A DNA stretch of 64,000 bases from Williamsia muralis (GCF_002735905.1 NZ_PEBD01000010.1:1-64000), one strand, 5' to 3'; positions 1 to 8,325 are shown, counted from the first letter of the stretch. The notes: generated by a model from the letters alone, not told the origin. Made by a program: numbers and translations.

Positions 1-760
1 GGTGGACGCCGGCGCGAATACCCCCGGCCGCCCGGCGGAGGTACTCCGGTGGCGCGTCGGGCCTGAACTCGAGCGCACCGGCGTGCACGGACAGCAGGCT
101 CATCCGGTGGGCTAGCACGTCATGCATCTCCCGTGCGAGCCGTTCGCGTTCGGTGGCCCGCGCATTGGCGATCCGCTCGCGCTGCTCGGCCTCGACGGTT
201 CGCGCACGCTCGGCCAGGGAGATCAACAGCTGCCGGCGGTTGCGGACCATGGTTCCCCACCCGACCGCCACCGCAGCCATCAGCGCCCAGAACACGAGCA
301 CCGCGAGCAGCGACTCCTGCCCTTCCGGGTACAGCCAGCGGTTTGTCATAGCTGCTACAAAGCTGGCCAGGGCCACCGAGGCCGCGTAACGCATCGGCTT
401 GTGGACGGCGAGCGAGAAGACCGCCAGCAAAGCCACCCCGCCGATGGCAGAGGTGAATCCGGAGGCGACCGTCGTGAGAACTGCCAGAGCCAGCGGCCAT
501 CGGCGCCGCCACACCATGGCCACGCAACCCGCCACCCCGACCGCAAGGTCGGCGACGATCATGCCGGAGATGTCGTCCAGGCGTGGGCTGATGGCGACCA
601 CACCGATCGCGGCGGCCAGCAGGATCATCAGTACGTCGATCGCGATGTCGCGTTTGCTCCGGCGGCCGATCAAGGGGTGGGGATCGGTTTCCAGTTCGGC
701 GCGTACCGCCCCGGGCATCCAGGCGCCCCGAGCCGTCAGATCATCCCATCCATCCGTCAC
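1..760 (-). CDS. Sensor histidine kinase, NarL/DesK type (C-terminal part outside window)
   Basis: Membrane sensor kinase of a two-component system, cut by the left edge of the window. The GTG start at 758-760 opens a frame that runs through position 1. Residues about 40-170 hold several hydrophobic stretches (IDVLMILLAAAIGVVAI, LLAVLVFWALMAAVAVGW), consistent with four to six membrane helices. A basic, glutamate-rich linker follows, then the HisKA_3 dimerisation helix with EMHDVLAHRMSLLSVHAG, whose His is the expected phospho-acceptor. The HATPase domain and the partner response regulator lie outside the window. Family assignment rests on the H-D-x-L-A-H box. The signal sensed cannot be read from the sequence. 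Confidence 0.85.
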   Translation of the reverse strand, partial: MTDGWDDLTARGAWMPGAVRAELETDPHPLIGRRSKRDIAIDVLMILLAAAIGVVAISPRLDDISGMIVADLAVGVAGCVAMVWRRRWPLALAVLTTVASGFTSAIGGVALLAVFSLAVHKPMRYAASVALASFVAAMTNRWLYPEGQESLLAVLVFWALMAAVAVGWGTMVRNRRQLLISLAERARTVEAEQRERIANARATERERLAREMHDVLAHRMSLLSVHAGALEFRPDAPPEYLRRAAGGIRAGVH

Positions 761-921
761 AGCAGCCCACCGGTTCGCATGGCCCGATCATGCGCGTCGA
801 GGTGGCACCGCGGCATCAGGCAAAAGGCGGAACTTCCGCGGGCGATGAGTTTTGCTTGCAGACGATGTCTGTTGTGGTGTCCGCTCGATGCACAAAACAA
901 CTTTGGATCGGAGTCATCATC

Positions 922-1326
922 ATGTCCCGCATGCTGTTCCTCAACACAACCGCCACCGACATCCCCGCGACACGCAAGTTCTTCGGAGAGCTCGGATTCG
1001 AGTTCAACGAGACCTTCAGCGACGAGAACACCCTGTGCCTGGTGATCAACGAACTCACCGTCGCCATGCTGATGACGCCCGCCCGCTTCCAGGAATTCAT
1101 CACCGGAGGCATCGCCGACACCAGCAAAGAGCGTGAGGTGCTGATCGCCATCTCCGCCGAATCCCGTGAGGCCGTGGACACACTCGTCGACAAGGCACTG
1201 GAGATCGGTGGCTCCAAGTGGATGGACGCGCAGGATCACGGGTTCATGTACGGCCGGAGCTTTCTCGACCTCGACGGCCACGTGTGGGAGGTCACCTGGA
1301 TGGATCAGTCCGCCATTTCGGGTTAG
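922..1326 (+). CDS. VOC (glyoxalase/bleomycin-resistance) family protein
   Basis: A 134-residue single-domain VOC protein beginning MSRMLFLNTTATDI. The beta-alpha-beta-beta-beta pattern is visible, with an N-terminal FFGELGFEF segment and the typical C-terminal FLDLDGHVWEVTWMD, whose Glu is a likely metal ligand. VOC proteins of this size are usually dimeric metalloenzymes or resistance and binding proteins, and the substrate here is unknown. ATG 922 was chosen because homologous sequence begins there; the frame is open further upstream, to 790. The gene converges on the sigma-factor gene with only 14 bases between them. VOC genes often accompany ECF sigma factors with SnoaL-like tails, so a functional link is possible but not shown. 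Confidence 0.85.
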   Translation: MSRMLFLNTTATDIPATRKFFGELGFEFNETFSDENTLCLVINELTVAMLMTPARFQEFITGGIADTSKEREVLIAISAESREAVDTLVDKALEIGGSKWMDAQDHGFMYGRSFLDLDGHVWEVTWMDQSAISG

Positions 1327-1340
1327 GACGACATTTCGGG

Positions 1341-2381
1341 CTAGCTCGGCATCTCTGGCTGAACCGGTTCTTTCACCGACTCCGACGGGCCGGGAGGCAC
1401 GGCAGGCAGTCCGAACCGGGCGAAGTCGGCCTCCATGGTGTCGGAGAAGAAAGCCACCACATGACCGACGCCGTCGGCGGTGATGTCCAGGACCTGCAAT
1501 TGGAAGGGCCTGTGCACACCGTCGGCGTCGAGCATGTACAGCCCGAACGCGGGCTGTCCGTTGGCCACCGCCGGCAGCAGCACCATGTCGCCCGCTGCGG
1601 TGGCCGGGCAGTTGGAACCGATGAGCGTACCGATGACCTCCGGTCCCTGATACCAACCGGTGAACGGCGGCATCTCCCAGATGGCCTTGTCGGTGAACAA
1701 CGCGACGATGGCGTCGATGTCGTAGGCCTCGAAGGCCTCGACCCACTTCTGCAAGAGTTCTCGCTGGGCGGCGTCTCCGGGTTCGACCACGGAATCACGC
1801 TCCGGTGCAACCTCTTTGAGCTGGGCTCGGGCGCGCTGGAGGAGACTGTTCACCGTTGCGGTGGTCAACCCCAGCGTCTCGGCGACCTCGGCAGCGCGCC
1901 ACTGGAGTACATCACGGAGGATCAAGATTGCGCGCTGGCGCTCGGGGAGGTGCTGGAGCGCGGCGATGAACGCCAAACGGATGGATTCACGGGACCCCAC
2001 GACGGTGGCGGGGTCCGCGGTCTCGGACAACGTCTCGTCCGACCCGGCAAACGGCTCGAGCCACGGCACCTCGTGGTCCTCGAGGAGAGCGCCCTGGGGA
2101 TCCGACGACTCGCCGCCGAGCCCCGAGGGCAGCGGCCGACGCTGCTTGGACCCGAGAGCGGTGAGGCAGGTGTTGGTGGCGATCTTGTAGAGCCATGTAC
2201 GCACCGAAGCGCGACCGTCGAACCGGTCGTAACCACGCCAGGCGCGGATGAATGTCTCCTGGAGAAGGTCCTCGGCGTCGTGATGTGAACCCATCATCCG
2301 ATAGCAATGTGCAAGCAGTTCACTTCGGTACGGTTCGGTGACTTCCAGGAAGTCAGAATCTACCGCGGCCTCGATAGTCAT
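1341..2381 (-). CDS. ECF RNA polymerase sigma factor with SnoaL-like C-terminal domain (SigG type)
   Basis: A 346-residue alternative sigma factor. Region 2 lies at about residues 15-85 (LLAHCYRMMGSHHDAEDLLQ, then a TFIRAWRGYDRF segment). Region 4 lies at about 140-200 (LPERQRAILILRDVLQWRAA, then ETLGLTTATVNSLLQRARAQL). The remaining 140 residues form a SnoaL/NTF2-like domain (WVEAFEAYDIDAIVALF, PPFTGWYQGPEVIG), as in mycobacterial SigG. In such families the tail tunes sigma activity in place of a separate anti-sigma factor, and no anti-sigma gene lies beside it. Start ATG 2381 is preferred because region 2 begins shortly after. The frame stays open to 3140 only as antisense of the DUF72 gene. 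The inducing signal and regulon are unknown. Confidence 0.88.
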   Translation of the reverse strand: MTIEAAVDSDFLEVTEPYRSELLAHCYRMMGSHHDAEDLLQETFIRAWRGYDRFDGRASVRTWLYKIATNTCLTALGSKQRRPLPSGLGGESSDPQGALLEDHEVPWLEPFAGSDETLSETADPATVVGSRESIRLAFIAALQHLPERQRAILILRDVLQWRAAEVAETLGLTTATVNSLLQRARAQLKEVAPERDSVVEPGDAAQRELLQKWVEAFEAYDIDAIVALFTDKAIWEMPPFTGWYQGPEVIGTLIGSNCPATAAGDMVLLPAVANGQPAFGLYMLDADGVHRPFQLQVLDITADGVGHVVAFFSDTMEADFARFGLPAVPPGPSESVKEPVQPEMPS

Positions 2382-2504
2382 GGGGAAAAGGTTACGGGAG
2401 CGGTCTGACAACAACCAGGGTTCTTCGGCCATCGACTGCGCCAGGTTGGGAGGTTTTCGGGTGTCCGGTCGAGCGATGGCCGCCGCTCGTGTAGAGGTTG
2501 GGGA

Positions 2505-3308
2505 ATGATTCGAGTCGGCACCTCGGGGTGGGTGTATCCGCCCTGGCGAAAAACTTTCTATCCGGAGGGCCTGGCCCAACGCCGCGAACTCGAGTACATC
2601 TCCCGGGTTCTGAACTCGGTCGAACTCAACGGTTCCTTCTATTCTCTGCAACGGCCGACCAGCTACCTGAAGTGGGCAGAGCAGACGCCCGACGACTTCC
2701 TGTTCTCGGTGAAGGGCCCGCGCTTTGTCACCCATATGAAGCGGCTCGTCGACGTGGACCAGCCGCTGGCCACTTTCTTCGCGTCGGGCGTGCTGGCACT
2801 CGGACCCAAACTGGGGCCGATCCTGTGGCAACTGCCGCCCAATCTGCCGTTCGATGCAGACGCACTCACGGCGTTCGCGCATCTGCTGCCGCGAACCACC
2901 ACGGAAGCAGCCGAACTCTCTACGGGACACAGTGACCGGATCGCCGACCGGGCCTGGACCACAACCGACGCGGAGCGGCCGATCCGTCACGCCCTCGAGG
3001 TCCGGCATCCGAGCTTCATGACACCCGAGTTGCCCGACCTGTTGCGCGAGCTCGACATGGCGCTGGTGCTCGCCGACTCGGCGGGCAAGTTCCCCGTGAT
3101 CGACGAGGTGACCTCCGACTTCGTCTACGCCCGTCTGCACGGCGACACCGAGCTCTACACCAGCGGTTACACCGAGGAGGCGCTCGATTCGTGGGCCGAG
3201 CGGTTCCGGGCGCGCGCAGTCGACCGTGATGTGTTCGTCTACTTCGACAACGACGCAAAGGTCAGGGCGCCGTACGACGCGAAAGGGCTGCTCGACCGCT
3301 TACTGTGA
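2505..3308 (+). CDS. DUF72 (YecE-like) family protein
   Basis: A 267-residue protein of the DUF72 family, which adopts a TIM-barrel fold and has no firmly established reaction. Diagnostic motifs are IRVGTSGWVYPPWRKTFYP at the N-terminus, NSVELNGSFYSLQRP near residue 45, FLFSVKGPRFVTH near 70, ALEVRHPSF near 165 and DFVYARLHGDTELYTSGYT near 205. ATG 2505 follows a GAGG element nine bases upstream. It is transcribed away from the sigma-factor gene. Length matches the family and no residue looks lost. Confidence 0.85.
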   Translation: MIRVGTSGWVYPPWRKTFYPEGLAQRRELEYISRVLNSVELNGSFYSLQRPTSYLKWAEQTPDDFLFSVKGPRFVTHMKRLVDVDQPLATFFASGVLALGPKLGPILWQLPPNLPFDADALTAFAHLLPRTTTEAAELSTGHSDRIADRAWTTTDAERPIRHALEVRHPSFMTPELPDLLRELDMALVLADSAGKFPVIDEVTSDFVYARLHGDTELYTSGYTEEALDSWAERFRARAVDRDVFVYFDNDAKVRAPYDAKGLLDRLL

Positions 3309-3359
3309 CCTGGCTCGGGTAGCGTTGTCGCTGCGCTCAACAAGCGACGGCGCGCCAGG
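3309..3359 (+). terminator. Possible hairpin after the DUF72 gene
   Basis: Directly after the stop codon an outer pair CCTGGC/GCCAGG (3309-3314 with 3354-3359) encloses an inner pair GTCGCT/AGCGAC (3327-3332 with 3343-3348). No T-run follows. It could end transcription before the YihY gene, but this is weak. The inner part shares the words GTCGCTGCGCTC with the loop of the repeats at 9.8 and 41.4 kb. Confidence 0.35.
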
Positions 3360-3374
3360 CAACGACTGGGGTGC

Positions 3375-4340
3375 ATGATGATCGAGCGTTTGGACAAGCT
3401 GCAGAGGCGGCACCCCGTCTTGGGTTTCGGCATCGCGGTGATCTACAAGTACGCGGACGATCAGGGCGGATATCTCGCCGTTCTCATGACGTACTACGCG
3501 TTCCTCGCGCTGTTCCCCTTGTTGCTGCTTTTGACCACCGGCGTCGGCATCGTGCTCGACGACAATCCCGAGTGGCAGGCGAAGGTACTCGATTCGGCGC
3601 TCGGCCAGTTCCCGGTGATCGGCCCGCAGCTCGGCGAACCGCAGGAACTCAGCGGTGGCACAGCGGGAATCGTGATCGGCATCCTCGGCGCCCTGTACGG
3701 CGCCTCGGGTGTCGGCCAGGCGGCCCAGAACGCGATGAACACCGTGTGGCAGGTGCCGCGTAACAACCGGCCCAACCCGATCTTCTCCCGGTTCCGCAGC
3801 CTGCTCCTGCTGACAGTGCTGGCGATGACCTTGGTGGGTACTGCTGTGTTGTCGACGTTCGCCGGATTACCCGGATTCCTCGGACCTTTGGAGGGGGTGA
3901 CCATCGGTCTTCTGGCCGTGGTCATCAACTCGGCGGTGTTCACCATTGCCTACCGCCTGAGTACCAGCAACGATGTGAGCTATCGCGATGTGTTGCCGGG
4001 CGCGGTCGCGATGGCGATCGTCTGGCAGCTGTTGCAGACATTCGGAACGGTGTACGTCACCCAGGTGGTGAAGAACGCGAGCACCACCAACAGTGTGTTC
4101 GCCGTGGTGCTGGGCCTTCTCGCGTTCTTCTATCTCACCTCCATCGCCGTGGTGTTCACTGCGGAGATCAACGTGGTGCGAGTGCATCACCTCTACCCGA
4201 GGGCGTTGCTGACCCCGTTCACCGACGCCGTGGACCTCACCCACGGTGACCGGAAGACATACACCCGTCAAGCAAAGGCTCAGCGAGCCAAGGGTTTCGA
4301 ACACGTCGATGTCACGTTCCGCAAGAACGACGACACCTGA
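3375..4340 (+). CDS. YihY/BrkB family inner-membrane protein
   Basis: A 321-residue polytopic membrane protein of the YihY/virulence-factor BrkB family, once misnamed ribonuclease BN. Six hydrophobic segments are visible, including VLMTYYAFLALFPLLLLLTTG, an ALYGASGVGQAAQNAMNTVW segment, LLLLTVLAMTLVGTAVLSTF and FAVVLGLLAFFYLTSIAVVF. The charged tail after residue 275 is cytoplasmic by inference. The family's function is unsettled; permease or flippase roles have been suggested. Two consecutive ATG codons (3375, 3378) can serve as start. It stands alone, convergent with sfnB 22 bases downstream. Confidence 0.85.
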   Translation: MMIERLDKLQRRHPVLGFGIAVIYKYADDQGGYLAVLMTYYAFLALFPLLLLLTTGVGIVLDDNPEWQAKVLDSALGQFPVIGPQLGEPQELSGGTAGIVIGILGALYGASGVGQAAQNAMNTVWQVPRNNRPNPIFSRFRSLLLLTVLAMTLVGTAVLSTFAGLPGFLGPLEGVTIGLLAVVINSAVFTIAYRLSTSNDVSYRDVLPGAVAMAIVWQLLQTFGTVYVTQVVKNASTTNSVFAVVLGLLAFFYLTSIAVVFTAEINVVRVHHLYPRALLTPFTDAVDLTHGDRKTYTRQAKAQRAKGFEHVDVTFRKNDDT

Positions 4341-4362
4341 GACCTGTTCGGCGCTTCTGGCG

Positions 4363-5586
4363 TCAGATGACCCCGTGCAGCGGCGGTGGTGTGTCGTGCA
4401 GCATCGAGCGACCGATGTGCTGATACTTCCACCGCACCGGGTCGTGCAAGGTGTGCGTACGCGCGTTGCGCCAGAAGTGATCCAGGCCGAGATCTGCTGC
4501 GGCGCTTCGCGTCCCTGACACCTCGAAGAGTGCACTCGACACCTCGTTGGAGGCCCGGTCGGCAACGATCTTCGCCGTCGCCACCGCAATCGAAGCCGCG
4601 GCAGCTCGCTCTGCTGTCGCGTCGGCCTCAGCAACGAACGTGGCGTCCACCGCCTCGCCGGCGCTCTTCAGGGTTGCCTCGGCAGAGATCACCTCCACGG
4701 CCAACTCGCCGACGCGTTGAATCACCAACGGGTCGTCGATGGCGCGATCGACACCTGCCTCGAACCATGGGCGGCTGCGGTTCCGGACGAAATCTGTTGC
4801 AGCAGAGAGAGATCCGCGAGCGATGCCGGCGTCGATGGCCACGTGCAGCAGCTGGGCAAACGCGCCGTACCCGGCTGGGGCGCCCACCGCGCGAGCCCGG
4901 GCGACCAACTGGTCGCGGCGCAGGGACACTCCTTCGAACGTGATGGTGCCGCTGCCCGTGGTGCGTTGGCCGAGTCCGTTCCAGTCATCGACGATGCGGA
5001 CACCGGCGGCGTCGGCGGGGATGAATGCCACGTACTCGCCTTCCTCGAGCCCCGTCTTGTGGTCGGGATCGTCGAGCCGTGCCAGCACCGCGAGCGTATG
5101 GGCGTACAGCGATCCCGTGCAGTAGTACTTCGAGCCGTCGAGACGGAGTACGCCGCGGTCCGCTCTGACCGTGGTGGTGATGTCGGCGACGGTCTTGCCG
5201 CCCCGCTCGGACTGCGCGTTCGCGATCCGGCTTCCGCCCAGCACCGCCTCGAAGAGATCGCGCTGTTGTGGTGGATCAGCCGCCAGCCGAAGCAGGTTCA
5301 AATACACGAAGTGGCTGTGCGGGATCTGCGCGATGTTGGGATCGGCTGTCGCAAGGATGCGGACCACCTCGGCCACGATGCTCGGCGACAGATCTGCACC
5401 ACCGAAACGGCTCGGCACCGTGATCGCCAGCAGTCCGCTGGCCGACAGCTGATCGATCTCGCGATAGGGCAGTTTGCGGTCGCGATCGCGTGCCACCGCG
5501 CCGGTGGCGAAATGTGCTGCCAGGTCGTGGGCCACCGACAGTGCCTGCTCGGCAGTGTCGATGCGAGAAGCGATCGCGGTGCTCAC
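4363..5586 (-). CDS. sfnB: SfnB-family sulfur-acquisition oxidoreductase (acyl-CoA dehydrogenase fold)
   Basis: A 407-residue flavin-dependent monooxygenase with the acyl-CoA dehydrogenase fold, related to DszC and SfnB, which act in use of organic sulfur compounds when sulfate is short. Visible marks are TVPSRFGGADLSPSIVAEVV near residue 60, ANAQSERGGKT near 125, LDGSKYYCTGSLYAHTLAVL near 150 and SGTRSAAADLGLDHFWRNAR near 365, the last two as in DszC-like enzymes. It is the last gene of the sfnB-sfnG-ssuD set and overlaps sfnG by four bases (ATGA), so the two are translationally coupled. The exact substrate cannot be read from the sequence. Reduced flavin must come from a reductase encoded elsewhere. 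Confidence 0.82.
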   Translation of the reverse strand: MSTAIASRIDTAEQALSVAHDLAAHFATGAVARDRDRKLPYREIDQLSASGLLAITVPSRFGGADLSPSIVAEVVRILATADPNIAQIPHSHFVYLNLLRLAADPPQQRDLFEAVLGGSRIANAQSERGGKTVADITTTVRADRGVLRLDGSKYYCTGSLYAHTLAVLARLDDPDHKTGLEEGEYVAFIPADAAGVRIVDDWNGLGQRTTGSGTITFEGVSLRRDQLVARARAVGAPAGYGAFAQLLHVAIDAGIARGSLSAATDFVRNRSRPWFEAGVDRAIDDPLVIQRVGELAVEVISAEATLKSAGEAVDATFVAEADATAERAAAASIAVATAKIVADRASNEVSSALFEVSGTRSAAADLGLDHFWRNARTHTLHDPVRWKYQHIGRSMLHDTPPPLHGVI

Positions 5587-6701
5587 GATGCGCCGACGCC
5601 GGCTTCCGCGTCGGCCGCTTCGAGTTCACGAACCAGCGGCAGCACCTTCGCACCGAAGTATTCGATCTCTTCCTGGAAGTGCAGGAAGCCGCCGAGGACC
5701 AGGTCGACGCCGAGTCGCTTGTAGGCGACGATCCGCTCGGCGACCTGTTCCGGCGTGCCGATCAGCTTGGTCTTGAACCCATCGTTGTACTGCACGAGGT
5801 CCTCGAAGCTCGACTCGGCCCACATACCCTTGCCGTCCGAGGTGGACGCGCCGGCCTGCTGCACCGAATCCCGGAAACCCTCCACTGCAGGACGATTGGC
5901 CTTCTCGATGATCTCCCGGAGGGTGTCCCGGGCCTCGGCCTCGGTGTCGCGGGCGATGATGAACCCGTTCAGCCCGAACTTCACCTCGCGGTCGTGCGCC
6001 CTGGCGACCGCACGCAGGTCGTCGACCTGTTCGGTGACACCGTCGAAGTCCTTACCGTTCGAGAAGTACCAGTCGGCGAAGCGTCCGCCATTGCTGCGGG
6101 CCGCAGTGGAGTTACCTCCCTGGAACAGTTCGGGATTGGGGCGCTCGGGCGTGTTCAGTGGCTTGGGTTTGAGGGTGAAGTCGCGGATCCGGTAGAAGTC
6201 GCCACCGTAGTCGACATTGTCCTCGGTCCAGATCTTGCGGATGACCTCGAGGAACTCGGCACTTCTCCGGTAACGCTCGTCGTGCTCGAGCCAGGGCTCA
6301 CCCAGTGCCTTGAACTCTCCGGCGAACCATCCCGACACGACGTTGATGGCGAACCGGCCGCCCGACAGGTGGTCGGCGGTGGCCCCGAACTTGGCCAGCA
6401 CCGCCGGATGCCACAGGCCGGGATGGATGGCGGCGATGACCTTGAGCCTTTCGGTGGCCCCCAACAGGGCAAGGCTGAAAGCTGTTGATTCGTGCTGGAA
6501 CTCGGCACCGTAGGACGCCATGTACCGCACCTGCGACAGTGCGTACTCGAAGCCGTTGTTCTCGGCGGTCTGTGCAAGCTTCTTGTTGTACTCGAAGTCC
6601 CAGCTCGTTCGCTGTTCGATGTCACTGGTCACCAGGCCGCCACTGACGTTGGGGACCCAGTAGGCGAACTTGATCTGATCGGCGATGCTTTCGGTGCTCA
6701 C
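5583..6701 (-). CDS. sfnG: FMNH2-dependent dimethyl sulfone monooxygenase SfnG
   Basis: A 372-residue bacterial-luciferase-like TIM-barrel flavoenzyme. SfnG oxidises dimethyl sulfone to methanesulfinate with FMNH2 and oxygen. The family signature is clear: FAYWVPNVSGGLVTSDIEQR at the N-terminus, ATERLKVIAAIHPGLWHP near residue 85, GGRFAINVVSGWFAGEF near 115 and LFQGGNSTAARSNGGRFADW near 200. ATG 6701 is the first in-frame start. It overlaps sfnB by four bases. A 72-base gap separates it from ssuD upstream, so the three genes probably share a transcript. Sulfone and sulfonate oxidation act in series here, delivering sulfite for cysteine synthesis. Confidence 0.92.
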   Translation of the reverse strand: MSTESIADQIKFAYWVPNVSGGLVTSDIEQRTSWDFEYNKKLAQTAENNGFEYALSQVRYMASYGAEFQHESTAFSLALLGATERLKVIAAIHPGLWHPAVLAKFGATADHLSGGRFAINVVSGWFAGEFKALGEPWLEHDERYRRSAEFLEVIRKIWTEDNVDYGGDFYRIRDFTLKPKPLNTPERPNPELFQGGNSTAARSNGGRFADWYFSNGKDFDGVTEQVDDLRAVARAHDREVKFGLNGFIIARDTEAEARDTLREIIEKANRPAVEGFRDSVQQAGASTSDGKGMWAESSFEDLVQYNDGFKTKLIGTPEQVAERIVAYKRLGVDLVLGGFLHFQEEIEYFGAKVLPLVRELEAADAEAGVGAS

Positions 6702-6773
6702 GGTGCTCCAATGGTTCTGCGAGAGGGGACAATCGGGTTGGGTGAAGGCGGGTTGGGTGAAAGGCGCAATCCG

Positions 6774-7952
6774 TCAGGACGCGCCGGCCGGCGACAACGA
6801 CGGCAGGAAGGCTCCCCGGACAGGCTCGGACACCCGGTCATCGGCACTGAGCAGGCCGCGCCGGATGAGCCTCGGGCGCACGCCCTCTCCGAAGTGGTAG
6901 GCCTCTTCCACGTGGGGGTAGCCGGACAAGATGAAGTGATCGAGCCCCAGAGCCGCGTACTCCGCGATGCGGTCGGCCACCTCATCGTGCGAGCCGACCA
7001 GCGCCGTGCCGGCTCCGCCTCGGACGAGCCCGACGCCTGTCCAGAGGTTCGGGTAGATCTCCAGCGAACGGGCATCGGTACCGCTGCTGAACGCGGCGCC
7101 TCCGCCGTGCAGTTCGAGCATTCGCCGTTGCCCTTCTGATTCCGAGCGGGCGAGGTTCTGCTGGGCTCCGGCGACCACCTGAGGGTCGAGTGCACCGAGG
7201 AGCCGGTCGGCTTCGGCCCAGGCCTGTTCTGCGGTGTCCCGCGAGATCACGTGCAACCGGATGCCGTAGGAGAGTTCACGACCCTCGTCTGCGGCGAGCC
7301 CGCGGATCCAGTTGAGCTTCTCGGCGACGGCGTCGGGTTTCTCGCCCCACGTCAGGTAGGTGTCGGCGTATTTGGAGGCGACGGTTCCCGCAGCCGGGGA
7401 CGAACCCCCGAAGAACACCGGGGGAAGCGGGTCGGGCTTGCGGGCCAGATGAGCGCCCTCGACCCGCAGATGCTTGCCCGTGAAGTCCACCGGGCCGTCG
7501 GAGGTCCACAACTGCCGGATGATGTCGAGGTACTCGCCGCAGCGCTCGTACCGGGCCTCCTTGGACAGGAAGTCGCCGAAAGCGCGCTGCTCCGACGATT
7601 CACCTCCGGTGACCACGTTGAGCAGTAGCCGTCCCTTCGACTGCCACTGATAGGTCGCCGACATCTGTGCCGACAGGGTGGGGCTGGTCAGCCCCGGTCG
7701 CAGGGCGACGAGGAATTTGAGGGTGTCCGTTGTCTCCAGCAACATCGCGGTGGACAACCACGCGTCCTCGCACCACAAGCCGGTGGGCGTGAGGACGGCT
7801 TCGAATCCGTTGACCTCAGCAGCACCGGCAAGCTGGTTGAGATAACGCAGATCGGCGGGCCGGTCTCCGGACATGTCAGAACCGTGACCACCTGCCATCA
7901 GGTTCCGTGAGTCGCCATACGTCGGCAGGAACCAATGGAAATGCAGGGACAC
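6774..7952 (-). CDS. ssuD: FMNH2-dependent alkanesulfonate monooxygenase SsuD
   Basis: A 392-residue luciferase-like monooxygenase that splits C-S bonds of alkanesulfonates to an aldehyde and sulfite. Typical SsuD segments are FHWFLPTYGDSRNL at the start, EAVLTPTGLWCEDAWL near residue 50, FLVALRPGLTSPTLSAQMSA near 80, GRLLLNVVTGGESSEQRAFG near 107, PVFFGGSSPAAG near 180 and HFILSGYPHVEEAYHFGEGV near 340. The start is GTG 7950-7952, with AAAGG nine bases upstream. It is the first gene of the set that continues with sfnG and sfnB. No ssuE flavin reductase and no ssuABC transporter lie beside it; a taurine-type importer is 30 kb away. Confidence 0.92.
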   Translation of the reverse strand: MSLHFHWFLPTYGDSRNLMAGGHGSDMSGDRPADLRYLNQLAGAAEVNGFEAVLTPTGLWCEDAWLSTAMLLETTDTLKFLVALRPGLTSPTLSAQMSATYQWQSKGRLLLNVVTGGESSEQRAFGDFLSKEARYERCGEYLDIIRQLWTSDGPVDFTGKHLRVEGAHLARKPDPLPPVFFGGSSPAAGTVASKYADTYLTWGEKPDAVAEKLNWIRGLAADEGRELSYGIRLHVISRDTAEQAWAEADRLLGALDPQVVAGAQQNLARSESEGQRRMLELHGGGAAFSSGTDARSLEIYPNLWTGVGLVRGGAGTALVGSHDEVADRIAEYAALGLDHFILSGYPHVEEAYHFGEGVRPRLIRRGLLSADDRVSEPVRGAFLPSLSPAGAS

Positions 7953-8215
7953 GGAGGACGCCTTTCTGTCTGTCTGGCGGTTCGTCTGGATCGATCCGAG
8001 ATCGACGACGCCAAAAACCCGGAGTTTCGAACACAGTGTGGGCGGCGTCGCCGCGGCGATCCCAGGGTTCGGATCGGTGTGATTCCAAGTCGGCGATCGC
8101 CGCTGTGGCGGGGCTATTCTCGCCGGTGAGCGCGGTGTCGACCTGCGCTCAGATCGTCACGTCCGCGACCCTGGTCCGTTGGACAGGTGTCGGCGCCGCT
8201 GCTACTTTGACCTTC
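7953..8215 (+). promoter_or_regulatory. Divergent intergenic region with promoter for the leader/ROK transcript
   Basis: This 263-base gap separates ssuD (minus) from the leader ORF (plus). On the plus strand TTGGAC (8179-8184), an 18-base spacer and TACTTT (8203-8208) form a good vegetative promoter. The ATG of the leader ORF lies seven bases after the -10 box, so transcription probably starts on that ATG. I found no convincing -10/-35 pair for ssuD and no cysteine-rich ORF on the minus strand. Confidence 0.65.
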
Positions 8216-8317
8216 ATGACGAGCAACGGCCACCACATCCCGGAGGTCACCTATGTGACCACCGCGCTGGGATGTCGTCTGCCTTTCGCTCGTGTCCTCT
8301 GTTGTCGAATGTCCTGA
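8216..8317 (+). CDS. Cysteine-rich leader peptide, probable cysteine-responsive attenuator
   Basis: A 33-codon ORF (MTSNGHHIPEV..., ending RVLCCRMS) with Cys codons 20, 29 and 30. A -10 box TACTTT ends seven bases before its ATG, as expected for a leaderless mRNA. Inside it GGAGGT (8242-8247) precedes an in-frame GTG at 8255, which would give a 20-residue version, and also an out-of-frame ATGTGA start-stop at 8253. Leaderless short ORFs with clustered Cys codons are known in mycobacteria as cysteine-responsive attenuators: ribosomes stalling at Cys codons alter expression downstream. The next gene is the ROK regulator at 8410, and the divergent genes are sulfur oxygenases, which fits. Which start is used is not settled. 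Confidence 0.72.
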   Translation: MTSNGHHIPEVTYVTTALGCRLPFARVLCCRMS

Positions 8318-8325
8318 CCCGAACC

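Noticed and set aside
2382-3140. Upstream extension of the sigma-factor frame to 599 residues
   Set aside because: The extra residues are antisense to the DUF72 gene and match no sigma-factor sequence; region 2 begins just after ATG 2381.
7876-8088. Possible minus-strand leader ORF for ssuD
   Set aside because: It lacks Cys codons and overlaps the ssuD start in another frame; no promoter or ribosome site supports it.
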